Shown here in pieces: positions 53,837-63,317 of a DNA stretch of 64,000 bases. Source of the DNA: an uncultured Clostridia bacterium (GTDB lineage Bacteria > Bacillota > Clostridia > Oscillospirales > Acutalibacteraceae); the NCBI GenBank assembly GCA_947166625.1, contig CAMVEX010000007.1, positions 1-64,000 of the forward strand, in the 5' to 3' direction. A model generated the notes under the pieces. It had not been told where the DNA came from. It made no database searches and saw only the letters and a program-made list of their open reading frames with translations. The translations under genes and the position numbers were made by a program. Position 1 is the stretch's first letter. Each line of letters starts with the position of its first letter.

Positions 53837-54709
53837 ATGGAAATTATAAAACTGGATTTTGCTCAGCTCATCAGGGACAGGGATTTTGAAGGGATCAAGG
53901 CGCTCACGATCTCGAAACTGCCGCTCATAATCGCGGTCGTTATCATCATAGCCGTGGGCTTTTTCATTTCAAATCTTATCGGAAAGATAGTAGTAAAAGG
54001 TCTTAAATTAAAGGGAGTGGATTCATCCGTCCACGGATTCGTAAAGACCATAGTCACATTCATACTGAAGCTGTTTTTCATTCTCACGGCTCTCGCGACT
54101 CTCGGAATCGACGTCAATTCCTTTATTGCGGCGCTGGCGGCAGGCGGTCTGACCGCCGGATTCGGATTGCAGCACAGCATAAGTCAATTCGCGAGCGGGC
54201 TCCAGATCCTTATAAATCACCCGTTCAGAAGCGGAGATTATATTGATATAGGGTCTGTCAGCGGAACGGTGAGAGAGATCAAGATAATGTACACCGTGCT
54301 CACCACCCTCGATAATCGCAGAGTGATAGTCCCGAATTCTCACATCACCGAAAGCAATATCATAAATTTCACCGCCGAGGGCAACCGCAGGATCGACCTG
54401 CAATATTCGGTATCATACAGCGACGATATCGACAAGGCGAAGAGCGCCGTTATTGCCGCCGCGGGCAGATGCGATAAGATTTTTGAATCCCCCGCCCCCG
54501 CAGTTTATGTCAGCGAACACGGCAGCAGCAGCATAAACCTCGTCGCCATGATCTGGTGTAACAGCAAAAACTACTGGGAAGTATTTTACTTTATGCAGGA
54601 GCAGGTCAAGCGTGAATTTGACAAAGCCGGCATCACGATACCCTTCAGCCAGATCGATATACATATCGACAATAATCAACCCTCCGAAAACGGCGAGGCA
54701 GATTCATAA
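53837..54709 (+). CDS. mscS: MscS-type mechanosensitive channel
   Basis: Small-conductance channel that releases solutes on hypo-osmotic shock, 290 residues. Two or three membrane helices (about 28-150) end in the pore helix region AAGGLTAGFGLQHSISQF. The beta domain follows with NHPFRSGDYIDIGSVSGTV near residue 132 and VPNSHITESNIINFT near residue 165, all conserved. The C-terminal alpha/beta domain is of normal length. It has its own promoter and terminator. Confidence 0.94.
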   Translation: MEIIKLDFAQLIRDRDFEGIKALTISKLPLIIAVVIIIAVGFFISNLIGKIVVKGLKLKGVDSSVHGFVKTIVTFILKLFFILTALATLGIDVNSFIAALAAGGLTAGFGLQHSISQFASGLQILINHPFRSGDYIDIGSVSGTVREIKIMYTVLTTLDNRRVIVPNSHITESNIINFTAEGNRRIDLQYSVSYSDDIDKAKSAVIAAAGRCDKIFESPAPAVYVSEHGSSSINLVAMIWCNSKNYWEVFYFMQEQVKREFDKAGITIPFSQIDIHIDNNQPSENGEADS

Positions 54710-54758
54710 AATATACCCCGCCGTCGGGTTTATGGATTTTACACAAATAAGGCTTGAA

Positions 54759-54795
54759 TTTCCGTGAATATTTTTTCGCGGAAAATTTTTATTTT
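54759..54795 (+). terminator. Intrinsic terminator of mscS
   Basis: TTTCCGTG (54759-54766) pairs with CGCGGAAA (54777-54784), followed by ATTTTTATTTT. Confidence 0.75.
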
Positions 54796-54877
54796 CCCTT
54801 TTAATTTCAAAGGCATTACTATATAATGTATATGGTTAGTTAATAACAACTGAATACATTCATCGGAGGTATGGGAA

Positions 54878-56041
54878 ATGGCTGATCCGCAATTCATTAC
54901 AGAGCCCGTAGGCAAGCTCGGCATCATCGCTCTCAAAGGCTGCGAGGAGATGGCTGACAAAATCAATTTCTATCTCAACAAATCGAGGGCGCTTCGCCCC
55001 AACGACCATTTTGAGGGCTACCACAAAGATTCTTACATCATTGAGACCGAATTTGTCAGATTCGGCTCAGGCGAGGGAAAATGCGTTATCAAGGAATCCG
55101 TCAGAGGCTATGATATTTTTATCCTGATAGATCCCTTCAACTACGGTGTTACATATAAAATGTACGGCGCCGATCAGCGCTACAGCCCCGACGATCACTA
55201 TGCCGATCTCAAGCGCGCTCTGAGCGCGATAGAAGGCAAGGCCAAGAGGATCACCGTGCTTATGCCCATGCTCTATGAAGGCAGGCAGCATAAACGCACC
55301 CGCAGAGAATCGCTTGACTGCGCCGATATGCTCAGAGATCTCTGCTACAACTACGGTGTTGATAATGTGATCACATTTGACGCTCACGATCCCAGAGTTC
55401 AGAATGCCATTCCCGAAAAGGGCTTTGAAAGCGTTCAGCCTGCCTATCAGTTCATTAAGGCTCTCTGCGCCAATATCCCCGATCTTAAAATAGATAACGA
55501 TCACATGATGATCGTATCGCCCGATGAAGGCGGTATGGGCCGCTGTATTTATCTCGCAACGGTGCTCGGGCTCGAGCTCGGCGCATTCTATAAGCTGCGC
55601 GATTATTCAAGAGTAGTTGACGGCTCAAACCCCATACTCAAGCATGAATTCCTCGGCGACAGTATCGGCGGCAAAGACGTTATCGTTATTGACGATATGA
55701 TTTCATCCGGCAGCTCGATGATTGAGGTCGCCGAAAAGCTCAAATCAATCGGTGCCAAGAGAATATTCATCTATTCCTCATTCGGTCTTTTCTGCAACGG
55801 CTATGATAAATTTGACAAGGCTTTTGCCGACGGTCTGATCGACCGCGTATTCACCACAAATCTTGTTTACAACGCTCCCGAGCTTCTCGAAAAGCCCTGG
55901 TATGTGAATGTAAATATGTCAAAATACTGCGCTTATATAATCGACACTCTCAACCACGATGAATCTCTCAGCTCGCTCCTCAACCCCAGCGACAGAATAA
56001 ACGCGAAGCTGAAAGAATATAACGAGAAAAACAATAAATAA
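54878..56041 (+). CDS. prs: Ribose-phosphate pyrophosphokinase, long clostridial form
   Basis: Makes PRPP from ribose 5-phosphate and ATP for nucleotide, His and Trp synthesis. At 387 residues it is longer than the usual 310-320. Two phosphoribosyltransferase-like halves can be seen; the PRPP loop VIVIDDMISSGSSMIEVAEK lies near residue 268. The first half has RFGSGEGKCVIKESVRGYD and the ATP-loop region VLMPMLYEGRQHKRTRRES. FDAHDPRVQNAI stands where canonical enzymes have the DLHA loop. ATG at 54878 follows ATCGGAGGTA. Probably a paralogue of the standard Prs; assignment to PRPP synthesis is by motif. Confidence 0.88.
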   Translation: MADPQFITEPVGKLGIIALKGCEEMADKINFYLNKSRALRPNDHFEGYHKDSYIIETEFVRFGSGEGKCVIKESVRGYDIFILIDPFNYGVTYKMYGADQRYSPDDHYADLKRALSAIEGKAKRITVLMPMLYEGRQHKRTRRESLDCADMLRDLCYNYGVDNVITFDAHDPRVQNAIPEKGFESVQPAYQFIKALCANIPDLKIDNDHMMIVSPDEGGMGRCIYLATVLGLELGAFYKLRDYSRVVDGSNPILKHEFLGDSIGGKDVIVIDDMISSGSSMIEVAEKLKSIGAKRIFIYSSFGLFCNGYDKFDKAFADGLIDRVFTTNLVYNAPELLEKPWYVNVNMSKYCAYIIDTLNHDESLSSLLNPSDRINAKLKEYNEKNNK

Positions 56042-56052
56042 TTCCCGAAACT

Positions 56053-56093
56053 TAAAAGGACGGTTACTCAAACGGTAACCGTCCTGTTTTTTT
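56053..56093. terminator. Bidirectional intrinsic terminator between prs and the pilus operon
   Basis: Perfect 11-bp stem AGGACGGTTAC/GTAACCGTCCT (56057-56067 with 56075-56085), followed by GTTTTTTT on the plus strand; AAAA flanks the other side. Confidence 0.85.
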
Positions 56094-56106
56094 ATATAAT
56101 TCGGTT

Positions 56107-56715
56107 TCAGGCGTCATTCTGAACTCTTATGAGCCTCAGAGTCTGCCTCTGCCTGCCGCTGTAAGTGCAGGTGAAAAGGGTCATATCCCAGCCGTCATCC
56201 TGCTTCATTCCCTCGCTGTCATATCCGTCAATTCTCGATGTCGAGATAACTTCAAAATAATAATTAAGGCCCATTACATCGGTGAAGATGACCTTGTCGC
56301 CGACCGATGCATATTTCAGATTCCCGAAATGGCTCTGATAATTATGGGCGCAGATTATCAGCGAGCCGTCGGTCAGATCACCGCTGTATCTGCAAGGCGA
56401 GGTTTTGAGCTTCTCAAGGCTCCATTCCGACTGGACGGGAAGCGAGATACCGAGCGACGGGATCGAAATAACTCCGATATATTTTTCGCCGTCTATCTCA
56501 GCGGTGCGCTCGCCGTTTTCTTCAACCTCAACAAGGGAATCATTATTTGAATCGGCGACCGCTTTGATTATCATATCCGCTTTTTCGCCTGCGATCCTGT
56601 CGTTTCTCGCATTGTAAGCAAAAAGACCTCCGGCCGCCGCAATAAGCAGCAGACCGAAAGTCATAAGTATTACGCCGATCCCGGCTTTAGTTCTCTTTTT
56701 TCCTGCTTTCTCCAT
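56107..56715 (-). CDS. Second sortase of the pilus operon
   Basis: Membrane transpeptidase of 202 residues, probably anchoring finished pili or substrates to the wall. One N-terminal membrane helix (12-33); sortase core from about residue 78 with catalytic His124 in ICAHNYQSHFGNL, Cys183 in LFTCTYSG and an Arg in RQRQTLRLI. It lacks the class C lid and C-terminal membrane helix, so it is not the polymerising type; class B, D or E is not resolved. ATG at 56715 is preferred over TTG at 56724. It overlaps the upstream minor pilin gene by 29 bp, so translation is likely coupled. Last gene of the operon. Confidence 0.88.
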   Translation of the reverse strand: MEKAGKKRTKAGIGVILMTFGLLLIAAAGGLFAYNARNDRIAGEKADMIIKAVADSNNDSLVEVEENGERTAEIDGEKYIGVISIPSLGISLPVQSEWSLEKLKTSPCRYSGDLTDGSLIICAHNYQSHFGNLKYASVGDKVIFTDVMGLNYYFEVISTSRIDGYDSEGMKQDDGWDMTLFTCTYSGRQRQTLRLIRVQNDA

Positions 56716-57493
56716 AAACAACAAATCCTGTTATAAACATCAGCATTCCGGCAACGGCAAGAATGGGGATCGGATACTGAAGCATACCCGTCTGCGGGAG
56801 TTTCTCTCCCCTTGTCGTTTCTTCGGGCGCGGAGGTATTATCCGGATTTACCTGCGAATCCGCTCTTGTTACGGGGTTATGAGGCCTTGTCGGCACCGAA
56901 ACACCGGGGACCGGTCCGGGAACCGGAGCGGGGACTACGGGAACGGTCACTATCGTAACCGTCTCACCCGAAGGGGTCGTGGGCTTGGTTTCATCCGGCT
57001 TGGTGGGCACGGTTTCGGGCGGGATGTCGATCTTGGGCTCTGCGGTCACATCAAACGCGATACCGTCATCACCGGCCATCGGAATAAACACGATAAAGGG
57101 ATTGAAAAGCTTATCGGGTGAATATACAAGATAAGCTCCCAAAGCGCAGTTTTCAAATTTTGCGACGCCCTGCGAATCGGATTTGACTTCGGCTCCTGCC
57201 GATGAATTGGCGAGGACAATGTCATAGAGCTTGATCTCGGCGCCGGACTGCTTGAGATCGACGCCCGATGAAGCGAATTCACCCGAAAGAGTAAACTCGG
57301 GCTCCTTTCCGGGCGTATAGCTTGCCTCGGCAACCTTTACCGCCTTAACCGTCTTATTCGCGAGGGGATTTTTATCGGCTTTATTTATTAAATTCAGAGT
57401 GATACTGCCCGCAGAAGGAGCGGCAAACGCACAGGGACTGAACGATATCACGGTCAGGAGAACTGCCGCGATGACCGCTGTTATTCTTTTCAA
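56687..57493 (-). CDS. Minor pilin / LPQTG-anchored pilus subunit
   Basis: A 268-residue surface protein. A signal peptide (1-24) leads to a Cna-B-like beta domain (about 28-155: SITLNLINKADKNPLANKTV, then GAYLVYSPDKLFNP), then a Pro/Thr-rich stalk (about 158-225), and the cell-wall sorting signal LPQTG at 232-236 with a hydrophobic stretch and RKKEN tail. Size and position suggest the basal (anchor) subunit of a SpaA-type pilus. It overlaps both neighbours (four bases with the sortase C gene, 29 with the second sortase gene). Confidence 0.88.
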   Translation of the reverse strand: MKRITAVIAAVLLTVISFSPCAFAAPSAGSITLNLINKADKNPLANKTVKAVKVAEASYTPGKEPEFTLSGEFASSGVDLKQSGAEIKLYDIVLANSSAGAEVKSDSQGVAKFENCALGAYLVYSPDKLFNPFIVFIPMAGDDGIAFDVTAEPKIDIPPETVPTKPDETKPTTPSGETVTIVTVPVVPAPVPGPVPGVSVPTRPHNPVTRADSQVNPDNTSAPEETTRGEKLPQTGMLQYPIPILAVAGMLMFITGFVVYGESRKKEN

Positions 57494-58329
57494 GAGTTTT
57501 CCCTCCGTTTTTCTTTAAGTTTAAGCAGAAGCAGAATAATGAAGAATAAGAGCATTATTCCGCCTGCTATTATCAAAGCCATCGCCGTGGGTGAAACCAG
57601 ACGGACGGGCTGCGCGGGTTGACGGGTAACGTTTATCGTGCTGTCATACGGGACCCTCGTGCCTCTGACGAGGAGACGGTGGGTATTGATGCCGTAAGGG
57701 GTACAGGTAACGAGCGTTACATGATCCTGACCTTTAATGATCTGAAGATCTTTTGTTTCGGTCGGCAGCACGGTCTTGATCTGATCTATTTTATACGCCA
57801 GAATATCATCCAGAACGTAGATATAAAAGACGTCGCCGACAACAAGCTTATCGAGATCCGTAAAAAGCTTTGCAGAGGGCAGGCCTCTGTGACCCGTAAG
57901 GACGGCGTGGGTGTTTATACCGCCGACGGGAAGCGAAGTGGTCGGCATGTGGCCGACTCCCTTCTGGAGCACGGATTCCTTTGTGGTATGATAAATCGGC
58001 ATTTTCAGTTTGATGGCGTCGATTTTAAGATAGCCCATCATTCCGTTATCCGACGGATTCATCACATTATGATATTCGGCATTGCCCTCGAGGTCGCGTT
58101 CATCGCGGGGAAATTCATTGGTCGTAATTGTCCTGTTATACAAACGCGCATCCTCAAGAATATTATGAAAATCATCCTTTGACATACTCGCGATCTGTTT
58201 ATCATAGGTATCTATGGCAACAGACTGGTGGGCATTATTGACAATATTACTCACGGTCGGGTACATCATCAGACCGAGCCCGACAAGGAAAACCGCTATC
58301 AAAATAATCGTAGATAATCGTTTTTTCAT
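57490..58329 (-). CDS. Class C (pilus-polymerising) sortase
   Basis: Transpeptidase of 279 residues that links pilin monomers. N-terminal membrane helix (5-25), catalytic His147 in LTGHRGLPSAKLF, Cys209 in TLVTCTPYGINTHRLLVRG and Arg218, then a C-terminal membrane helix (about 248-270), all typical of class C. The TLVTCTPYG form is diagnostic. It lies after a strong GC-rich hairpin that separates it from the backbone pilin gene. Confidence 0.95.
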   Translation of the reverse strand: MKKRLSTIILIAVFLVGLGLMMYPTVSNIVNNAHQSVAIDTYDKQIASMSKDDFHNILEDARLYNRTITTNEFPRDERDLEGNAEYHNVMNPSDNGMMGYLKIDAIKLKMPIYHTTKESVLQKGVGHMPTTSLPVGGINTHAVLTGHRGLPSAKLFTDLDKLVVGDVFYIYVLDDILAYKIDQIKTVLPTETKDLQIIKGQDHVTLVTCTPYGINTHRLLVRGTRVPYDSTINVTRQPAQPVRLVSPTAMALIIAGGIMLLFFIILLLLKLKEKRRENS

Positions 58330-58350
58330 AAATCCTGCACTCAGTCTGAT

Positions 58351-58391
58351 GATATGTCCGACCCCGCCCGTTACCGGGCGGGAGACATATC
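58351..58391 (-). other. Stable hairpin between backbone pilin and sortase genes
   Basis: GATATGTC/GACATATC (58351-58358 with 58384-58391) encloses CCCGCCCG/CGGGCGGG (58363-58370 with 58375-58382) with a four-base loop. There is no T-run after it on the minus strand, so it is more likely an mRNA stability, processing or partial-attenuation element that lets pilin mRNA exceed sortase mRNA. Confidence 0.7.
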
Positions 58392-58428
58392 AAGCGTGGT
58401 TAAATCAGTTATTATAGGTAATTTATAA

Positions 58429-59931
58429 TTATTTTACGGTTGACTTTCTCTTTTTGGAAAGGAGAATGGCAACTGCGGCGATCATGAGAACGGCACCGCC
58501 GATGGTGAAGATATAGGTACCGATTCCGCCGGTTGAGGGAAGAAGGCCGCCCGCTTTGTTGACGATGGTCTTTTCGTTGCCGGTAACTGCGGTAACTTCG
58601 CCGTCTGCATTATAAGTAGCTACTATCTCTATCTCAACGGGATCTTTGAGAAGGTTGTAGTTTGCGGGAGCTTCGATTTCGGTAAGGGTATATTTGCCTG
58701 CCGCAAGTCCGTCAACATAGATCTTGCCGTTTGCGTCTGAAACTACGGTTGCATTAGCATCGGTAGCCGCAAGGGTATCGGATACTTTGTATCTGCCGTC
58801 TGCCTGAGTGAGAGGAATGTAATTGCCGGCTTCATCCTGAAGGGTGAATTTTGCGCCGGGGAGCTTCTCATTCTTGGAGTTTACCTTGGTGATATCAAGA
58901 GAGAAGAGATAAACGTTAACGGTTGAGGAAGGAGTGGTTTCCTTTATTGTTTCATCGTTGTAGTTGTTTGAATACTCAAGAGTAGCTTCGTTGGAGTTGC
59001 CGTCGGTTGAGGGATAAACCTTTGCGTTTGCGTTAACTCTTGCGGAGTAAGTAACTTTAACGGGCGTATCTTTAGCATAGTTGCTGAGGATATCGAAGGG
59101 AACGGAAACCGTGGTAACCTGACCGTCATAAGTGATGTCACAATCGGAAGTAACATCGTCGCTGCCGATGGTAACTTTAACGTTCTGGTCGGGAGTAAGA
59201 CCTACGGTCATGGTATCGGTGAACTTATAAACATAGTTGGTGTAATTGGTGAGGTCGGGAACGATAGAATCGATCTGGAAGCCTACATGCTGGTTGATCT
59301 TAGCGTCAACGCCGTCGGAACCTGTAGCGGAAGCAGCGTTTGTAGCTGTGTCGGAAACACCGGTGATCTTTTTGTCAACGGTGGGAACGGAAGCTTTGAG
59401 AACGATGGTTGCATCGGGAGCGGCTGTGGTGAGAGCGATATTTGCGATAGCCTTCTCTGCGTTGTCGGCTGCGCTTGCGTTACCCTCATCATATACGAGA
59501 TAGTAACCGTTAGCAAGGCCGGTGATTACAGCGCTGTTTGCATTGGTTGCGGTAACTGAGCCTGCGGCGCTGCCTTTGGAGCCGTAGATGTCATTTGCAA
59601 ATGCCTGGAGAGCGGCGTCGCCGGAGATAGCGGAAACATAGGAATATGCTCTCGCATCGAGATCTTCACCGAGGGTAGCGGGAAGATTGAGGCCTTCAAA
59701 ATAAGAGGTGAAGGGCTCGGCGATCGTGTAATCATAGGTGGTCTTTTCGGCATCATAAGTTACATCAAAAATCTTATATGCCTTGTAGGTGTGGCCGTTC
59801 ATGGAAACTGCTTCGTTGCTGTTTGTGATGGTGATGGTGCCGTTATCCTCTGCGAATGAGGGAAGCGCCATTGAGAAAAGGACGAACAGTGCAAGGACTG
59901 CCGCGGTGATAACTTTTGCTGTGTTTTTCAT
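58429..59931 (-). CDS. Major (backbone) pilin, LPSTG-anchored
   Basis: A 500-residue shaft subunit. The signal peptide (1-27) is followed by an N-terminal domain, a central Cna-B/SpaA-like region and a last Cna-B domain (about 350-455: LDITKVNSKNEKLPGAKFTL) with the E-box-like YTLTEIEAPANY near residue 424. NANAKVYPS near residue 310 may be the pilin motif with the linking lysine. The sorting signal is LPSTG at 464-468, then a membrane stretch and a KKRKSTVK tail. The domain set fits sortase C polymers with internal isopeptide bonds. It starts 51 bp after the tip gene, with AGAAAGGTG as ribosome binding site. Confidence 0.93.
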   Translation of the reverse strand: MKNTAKVITAAVLALFVLFSMALPSFAEDNGTITITNSNEAVSMNGHTYKAYKIFDVTYDAEKTTYDYTIAEPFTSYFEGLNLPATLGEDLDARAYSYVSAISGDAALQAFANDIYGSKGSAAGSVTATNANSAVITGLANGYYLVYDEGNASAADNAEKAIANIALTTAAPDATIVLKASVPTVDKKITGVSDTATNAASATGSDGVDAKINQHVGFQIDSIVPDLTNYTNYVYKFTDTMTVGLTPDQNVKVTIGSDDVTSDCDITYDGQVTTVSVPFDILSNYAKDTPVKVTYSARVNANAKVYPSTDGNSNEATLEYSNNYNDETIKETTPSSTVNVYLFSLDITKVNSKNEKLPGAKFTLQDEAGNYIPLTQADGRYKVSDTLAATDANATVVSDANGKIYVDGLAAGKYTLTEIEAPANYNLLKDPVEIEIVATYNADGEVTAVTGNEKTIVNKAGGLLPSTGGIGTYIFTIGGAVLMIAAVAILLSKKRKSTVK

Positions 59932-59982
59932 TTTAATACACCTTTCTGACTTACTTTTATGTTTGAAATTATTAAAACCTTA

Positions 59983-62900
59983 TTAAAGCGTGCGTTTTCG
60001 CTTTTTGCGGTAACGCGGTACCAACTCGCTGAATATCAGCGCCGGCAAGGCTATCGCGACGAATGAAACGCCGATCAACGGGATATTCGTTTCGCCCTTG
60101 CCGCCCGTCTCGGGCAGAGGACCTATAGCCGAATTTGATTTATTCGTGACCGTAATCACGCCGCCGGTTACGCCCTCCGTATTATTTTCGCTGTATGAAG
60201 CGGTGAAACCGGGGACATCGGTCGTTTCCTCGATAAAATATTTGTAATTATAAATTATCTCGGGATTGACCGAATCCGGCTTTGATAAAATCAAGTCGCC
60301 GATGGTCTTTTGCCATTCATTATAGTAGCTCAGCGAGAATGATTCATACAGTTCATCTTCGCCCTGAGATACGGAATAATCGACAGCAGCAGGCTCAGTC
60401 TTTGACAGATCGAGTATCATATAAGGATATATCACATTACCGTTTCTGGTGTAGGGGAAATCTCTGGTGTTTATCGCCACGCTGCTGATATAGTTAAGGG
60501 TCAAATCATCCGTGACGGTAAATTGCTGCTCAACGGTTTCTCTGCACCACCTGTTGTTGTGGTTTACAGAGGCTCCGTAAACGAACGGATCATCCGTGTA
60601 GGCGTTGGCGTTTCTGACCTGACTATAATCCGAAGTGACCGTTACGGGATCGCCGCCGTTTTGACTCAGACTGATGGTCGCGGTACTGTAATTGCTGCGG
60701 ATGTAAATTCTCGGTGTAAAGGTGATCACTGTTCCGTCCGGAACTATGAACTGCCTCTGATACTCGGTAAAGGATTTATTCGGATCGGAAACATAGATCG
60801 TAACCGTATGCTTCAGCGGTGTTAAAACTTCAACATGCCGCTTGAGTTTTATGTTAACGGCAGGCATGGATGAAGTGTCTGCGATCTCCGCTCCGATTTT
60901 ATTGGTCCACTGCTTTTTGACGGATAATACACCTTCATCGGGTAATTCTCTGTTTGTGAGAGTCAGAGTGCCGTCATACGCGCGAAGCGGAGAAGAAATA
61001 TCCGCTACATAATATCCATCCGGACAGTTTTCTTTAATGTAGTAGGTGTAGCGCTTATCATTCGGATCTCTGATCGGAAGGGTGTAGGTTTGCGAATAAT
61101 TATTTGAATTGCTCAGACGAACTTCCTGCACGACTTCTTCATGATGACTGTCATCCGCCATACGGCAAAGATCGACTGTAATCACGGGCAAGCCCGAAGT
61201 ATCAGTAATGAGCGTTCCTTCTTTATCCTCCCACTTCTTTTCAACGGTGATTTCGATATTCTCTTTCCTTGAAAGGAAGGTCGCCTTACCGTTGTTGCCG
61301 AGCAGGCCGTTGACCGTTGCGCTCGAATTCGCAGTGCCCTCATTCATAGCGGTGTAGGCGTATGAATGGGAATCGGGTGCGGTTGAAGTGGTGTTATCGG
61401 TCTTTGCCGTGTAGCCGTCGAGGCCGGGCTTTATAGTACTGCTGACAAAATTATGAAGCTCATCCTTGACAACATTGAAATAATAATCGTTATCGCCGGG
61501 GATCTCGTAAGTTACCGTAGTGAGCGGGACCATATTCTGATCGAAGGCGTTGGTGTAGGCAGGGCCTTCTTCTATATCGTTGGTGAAATCCACTCCGTAA
61601 GTCAACACGGTGGGGTCTGCGGCTATATATTCGCCGTTTGTCACATCTTCTCTGTTTGCGAAGGTGAACATTGCGACTTCTTTTGCGGGAAGCCTCCATA
61701 CAAGAGTTTGCTGACCGCTGTCATCCTCGGTCAATGTTACGGTGGTATCATATCCGGTAAAAGTATAGGTGCCGTCGCCGTCTTCATCAACGCCCGTAAC
61801 AGGAGGTTTGCCGTTTTGCTTCAGGGTTATATCGGTGACAAACATTCCTTCGCCGATAACATCGGTGAACTCCACATCGCTGCTCTGTTCGCCGGAGCCT
61901 TCGTGATTGACTATGGGAATCGTATATTCCATCGAGCCCATCTTGATGATATTTGCGAGTGTCACAAAGGCATTCATAAGAACCGAATAAGTATTTGCAA
62001 AGGTTACATAACCGTCGCCTTCATTGATATAGGTATAGTTGCCGTCCGCGGAATAATCTTTTTCCGTAACTTTGGGAGCCCAGTCGGGCTGACCCATATA
62101 ATATTTGATTTTCTCCGGCGAGGTAGTGCCATATCCGTTTCTTCCTTCCACTCCGACCATATAATAAGGATTCAGAAGGCAGGCGGTATAGCTGGGGTCG
62201 TCGGGGTCAGTGGGCTCATCAACTCCGAGACCTATATTGAACCACTGAACATCGATTTCTTTACCGTCGTTGTTATATTCCTCATAAGCATCGGCAATAC
62301 GGTCGCGCCATATAGCTGCCGAAAGTATTGCACCTGTTGCAAAGAGTTCGTTTCTGTCACCGCCGCTCGAGGTCGTTATCGTATTGTTTCTGAGATCCGA
62401 AAGAGTTTCCGAATTCCAGTTTTTACTCGCCAGTGTCGGCTCGCCGTCGGTAAGCATGATAACATAGGGCCTGCGTTCGATACTGTTATCCGTCTCGGCG
62501 TTTATGTCATCAACAAAACTTTTAGCTCCCGCCACTATACCGTATTGGGTGCAGGTTCCGCTTTGGGCCTGCTCGCTGAACGAAAACGTTTCGCCGTCTT
62601 TGAGCAGTGTACTGCTCGATGCCACACTTCTGCTGCCGGAGAGGCGGATATATTTATCTTTCGTATCCTCGGAAGTGCTGCTGCTGGTATAGTGAGCAAG
62701 CGGCATAAACTCTTTTGTGTAATTGACACAGCTCGTACCGCTGCCGCTGAAGCGGACCAGCTTTATTCTATTATTGGGATTTGTTTGCGTGATAATATCA
62801 ATCGCTTCGTTGGCGGCATCAACCATCGCCGAAAGTCTTGTAACTCTGGTTCCGTCATCTTTCTCAACATCGCTGTTGTTATACATTGAAGTCGTGAAGT

Positions 62901-63219
62901 CGAGAATGAAGAGAACATCTGCGGCGATCGAGGTCGTCTCCGACGAGCCGTAAGAAGAGATATACTCCTGAGCAAGCACCTTGAGGTTTACATCAAAGTG
63001 ATCGTCGTTGACAGATACGCTCTTATCGGTCCAGATCCTGCCGTTATTTGAAATCGTACCGAATCCGTCGGGCACCGTGCCGGTATCCGGATCGGATGAC
63101 AGGGTATAGGTATATTCGCCCTTTTCCGCCGTGCCGGTATCGGCAGAGGACGAAATAAAGGGCAACGCCCCAGACACTATCAACGCTATAAGCAGAATTG
63201 AAATGATCCTTTTCCTCAC
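59983..63219 (-). CDS. VWA-domain pilus tip adhesin, LPETG-anchored
   Basis: A 1078-residue surface protein. The signal peptide (1-26) is followed by the pilus-tip motif GRIWTDKSVSV (60-70), then a VWA domain (about 98-330) with metal-site residues DFTTS at 107-111 and MLTDGEP near residue 265. Cna-B-like repeats near 690-765 (EITVEKKWEDKEGTLITDTS) and near 775-1030 (LSVKKQWTNKIGAEIADTSS) form the stalk, and LPETG at 1035-1039 ends it with a hydrophobic stretch and basic tail. The MIDAS has Thr where Ser is usual. GTG at 63219 has AAGGAG correctly spaced. First gene of the pilus operon, under the c-di-GMP riboswitch. Confidence 0.94.
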   Translation of the reverse strand: MRKRIISILLIALIVSGALPFISSSADTGTAEKGEYTYTLSSDPDTGTVPDGFGTISNNGRIWTDKSVSVNDDHFDVNLKVLAQEYISSYGSSETTSIAADVLFILDFTTSMYNNSDVEKDDGTRVTRLSAMVDAANEAIDIITQTNPNNRIKLVRFSGSGTSCVNYTKEFMPLAHYTSSSTSEDTKDKYIRLSGSRSVASSSTLLKDGETFSFSEQAQSGTCTQYGIVAGAKSFVDDINAETDNSIERRPYVIMLTDGEPTLASKNWNSETLSDLRNNTITTSSGGDRNELFATGAILSAAIWRDRIADAYEEYNNDGKEIDVQWFNIGLGVDEPTDPDDPSYTACLLNPYYMVGVEGRNGYGTTSPEKIKYYMGQPDWAPKVTEKDYSADGNYTYINEGDGYVTFANTYSVLMNAFVTLANIIKMGSMEYTIPIVNHEGSGEQSSDVEFTDVIGEGMFVTDITLKQNGKPPVTGVDEDGDGTYTFTGYDTTVTLTEDDSGQQTLVWRLPAKEVAMFTFANREDVTNGEYIAADPTVLTYGVDFTNDIEEGPAYTNAFDQNMVPLTTVTYEIPGDNDYYFNVVKDELHNFVSSTIKPGLDGYTAKTDNTTSTAPDSHSYAYTAMNEGTANSSATVNGLLGNNGKATFLSRKENIEITVEKKWEDKEGTLITDTSGLPVITVDLCRMADDSHHEEVVQEVRLSNSNNYSQTYTLPIRDPNDKRYTYYIKENCPDGYYVADISSPLRAYDGTLTLTNRELPDEGVLSVKKQWTNKIGAEIADTSSMPAVNIKLKRHVEVLTPLKHTVTIYVSDPNKSFTEYQRQFIVPDGTVITFTPRIYIRSNYSTATISLSQNGGDPVTVTSDYSQVRNANAYTDDPFVYGASVNHNNRWCRETVEQQFTVTDDLTLNYISSVAINTRDFPYTRNGNVIYPYMILDLSKTEPAAVDYSVSQGEDELYESFSLSYYNEWQKTIGDLILSKPDSVNPEIIYNYKYFIEETTDVPGFTASYSENNTEGVTGGVITVTNKSNSAIGPLPETGGKGETNIPLIGVSFVAIALPALIFSELVPRYRKKRKRTL

Positions 63220-63270
63220 GATTATTACTCCTTAACAGGTTTAACCTGACTTGCTTTATATTCTTAAAAA

Positions 63271-63317
63271 GAAAAAACGGCCACAGGAAAATCAAAGAAT
63301 GATTTTAACTGCAGCCG
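63271..63317 (-). terminator. Riboswitch-linked intrinsic terminator
   Basis: On the minus strand CGGCTGCAG pairs with CTGTGGCCG (63309-63317 with 63278-63286), extended inside by AAAATCA/TTGATTTT and followed by TTTTTT (63272-63277). Its 5' arm is also the 3' strand of the c-di-GMP aptamer, so the two folds exclude each other. This predicts an ON switch. Confidence 0.8.

Noticed and set aside
61453-62889. 478-codon open frame opposite the VWA tip protein gene
   Set aside because: Antisense shadow of a gene with signal peptide, VWA and LPETG motifs. The translation is of odd composition and has no start context.
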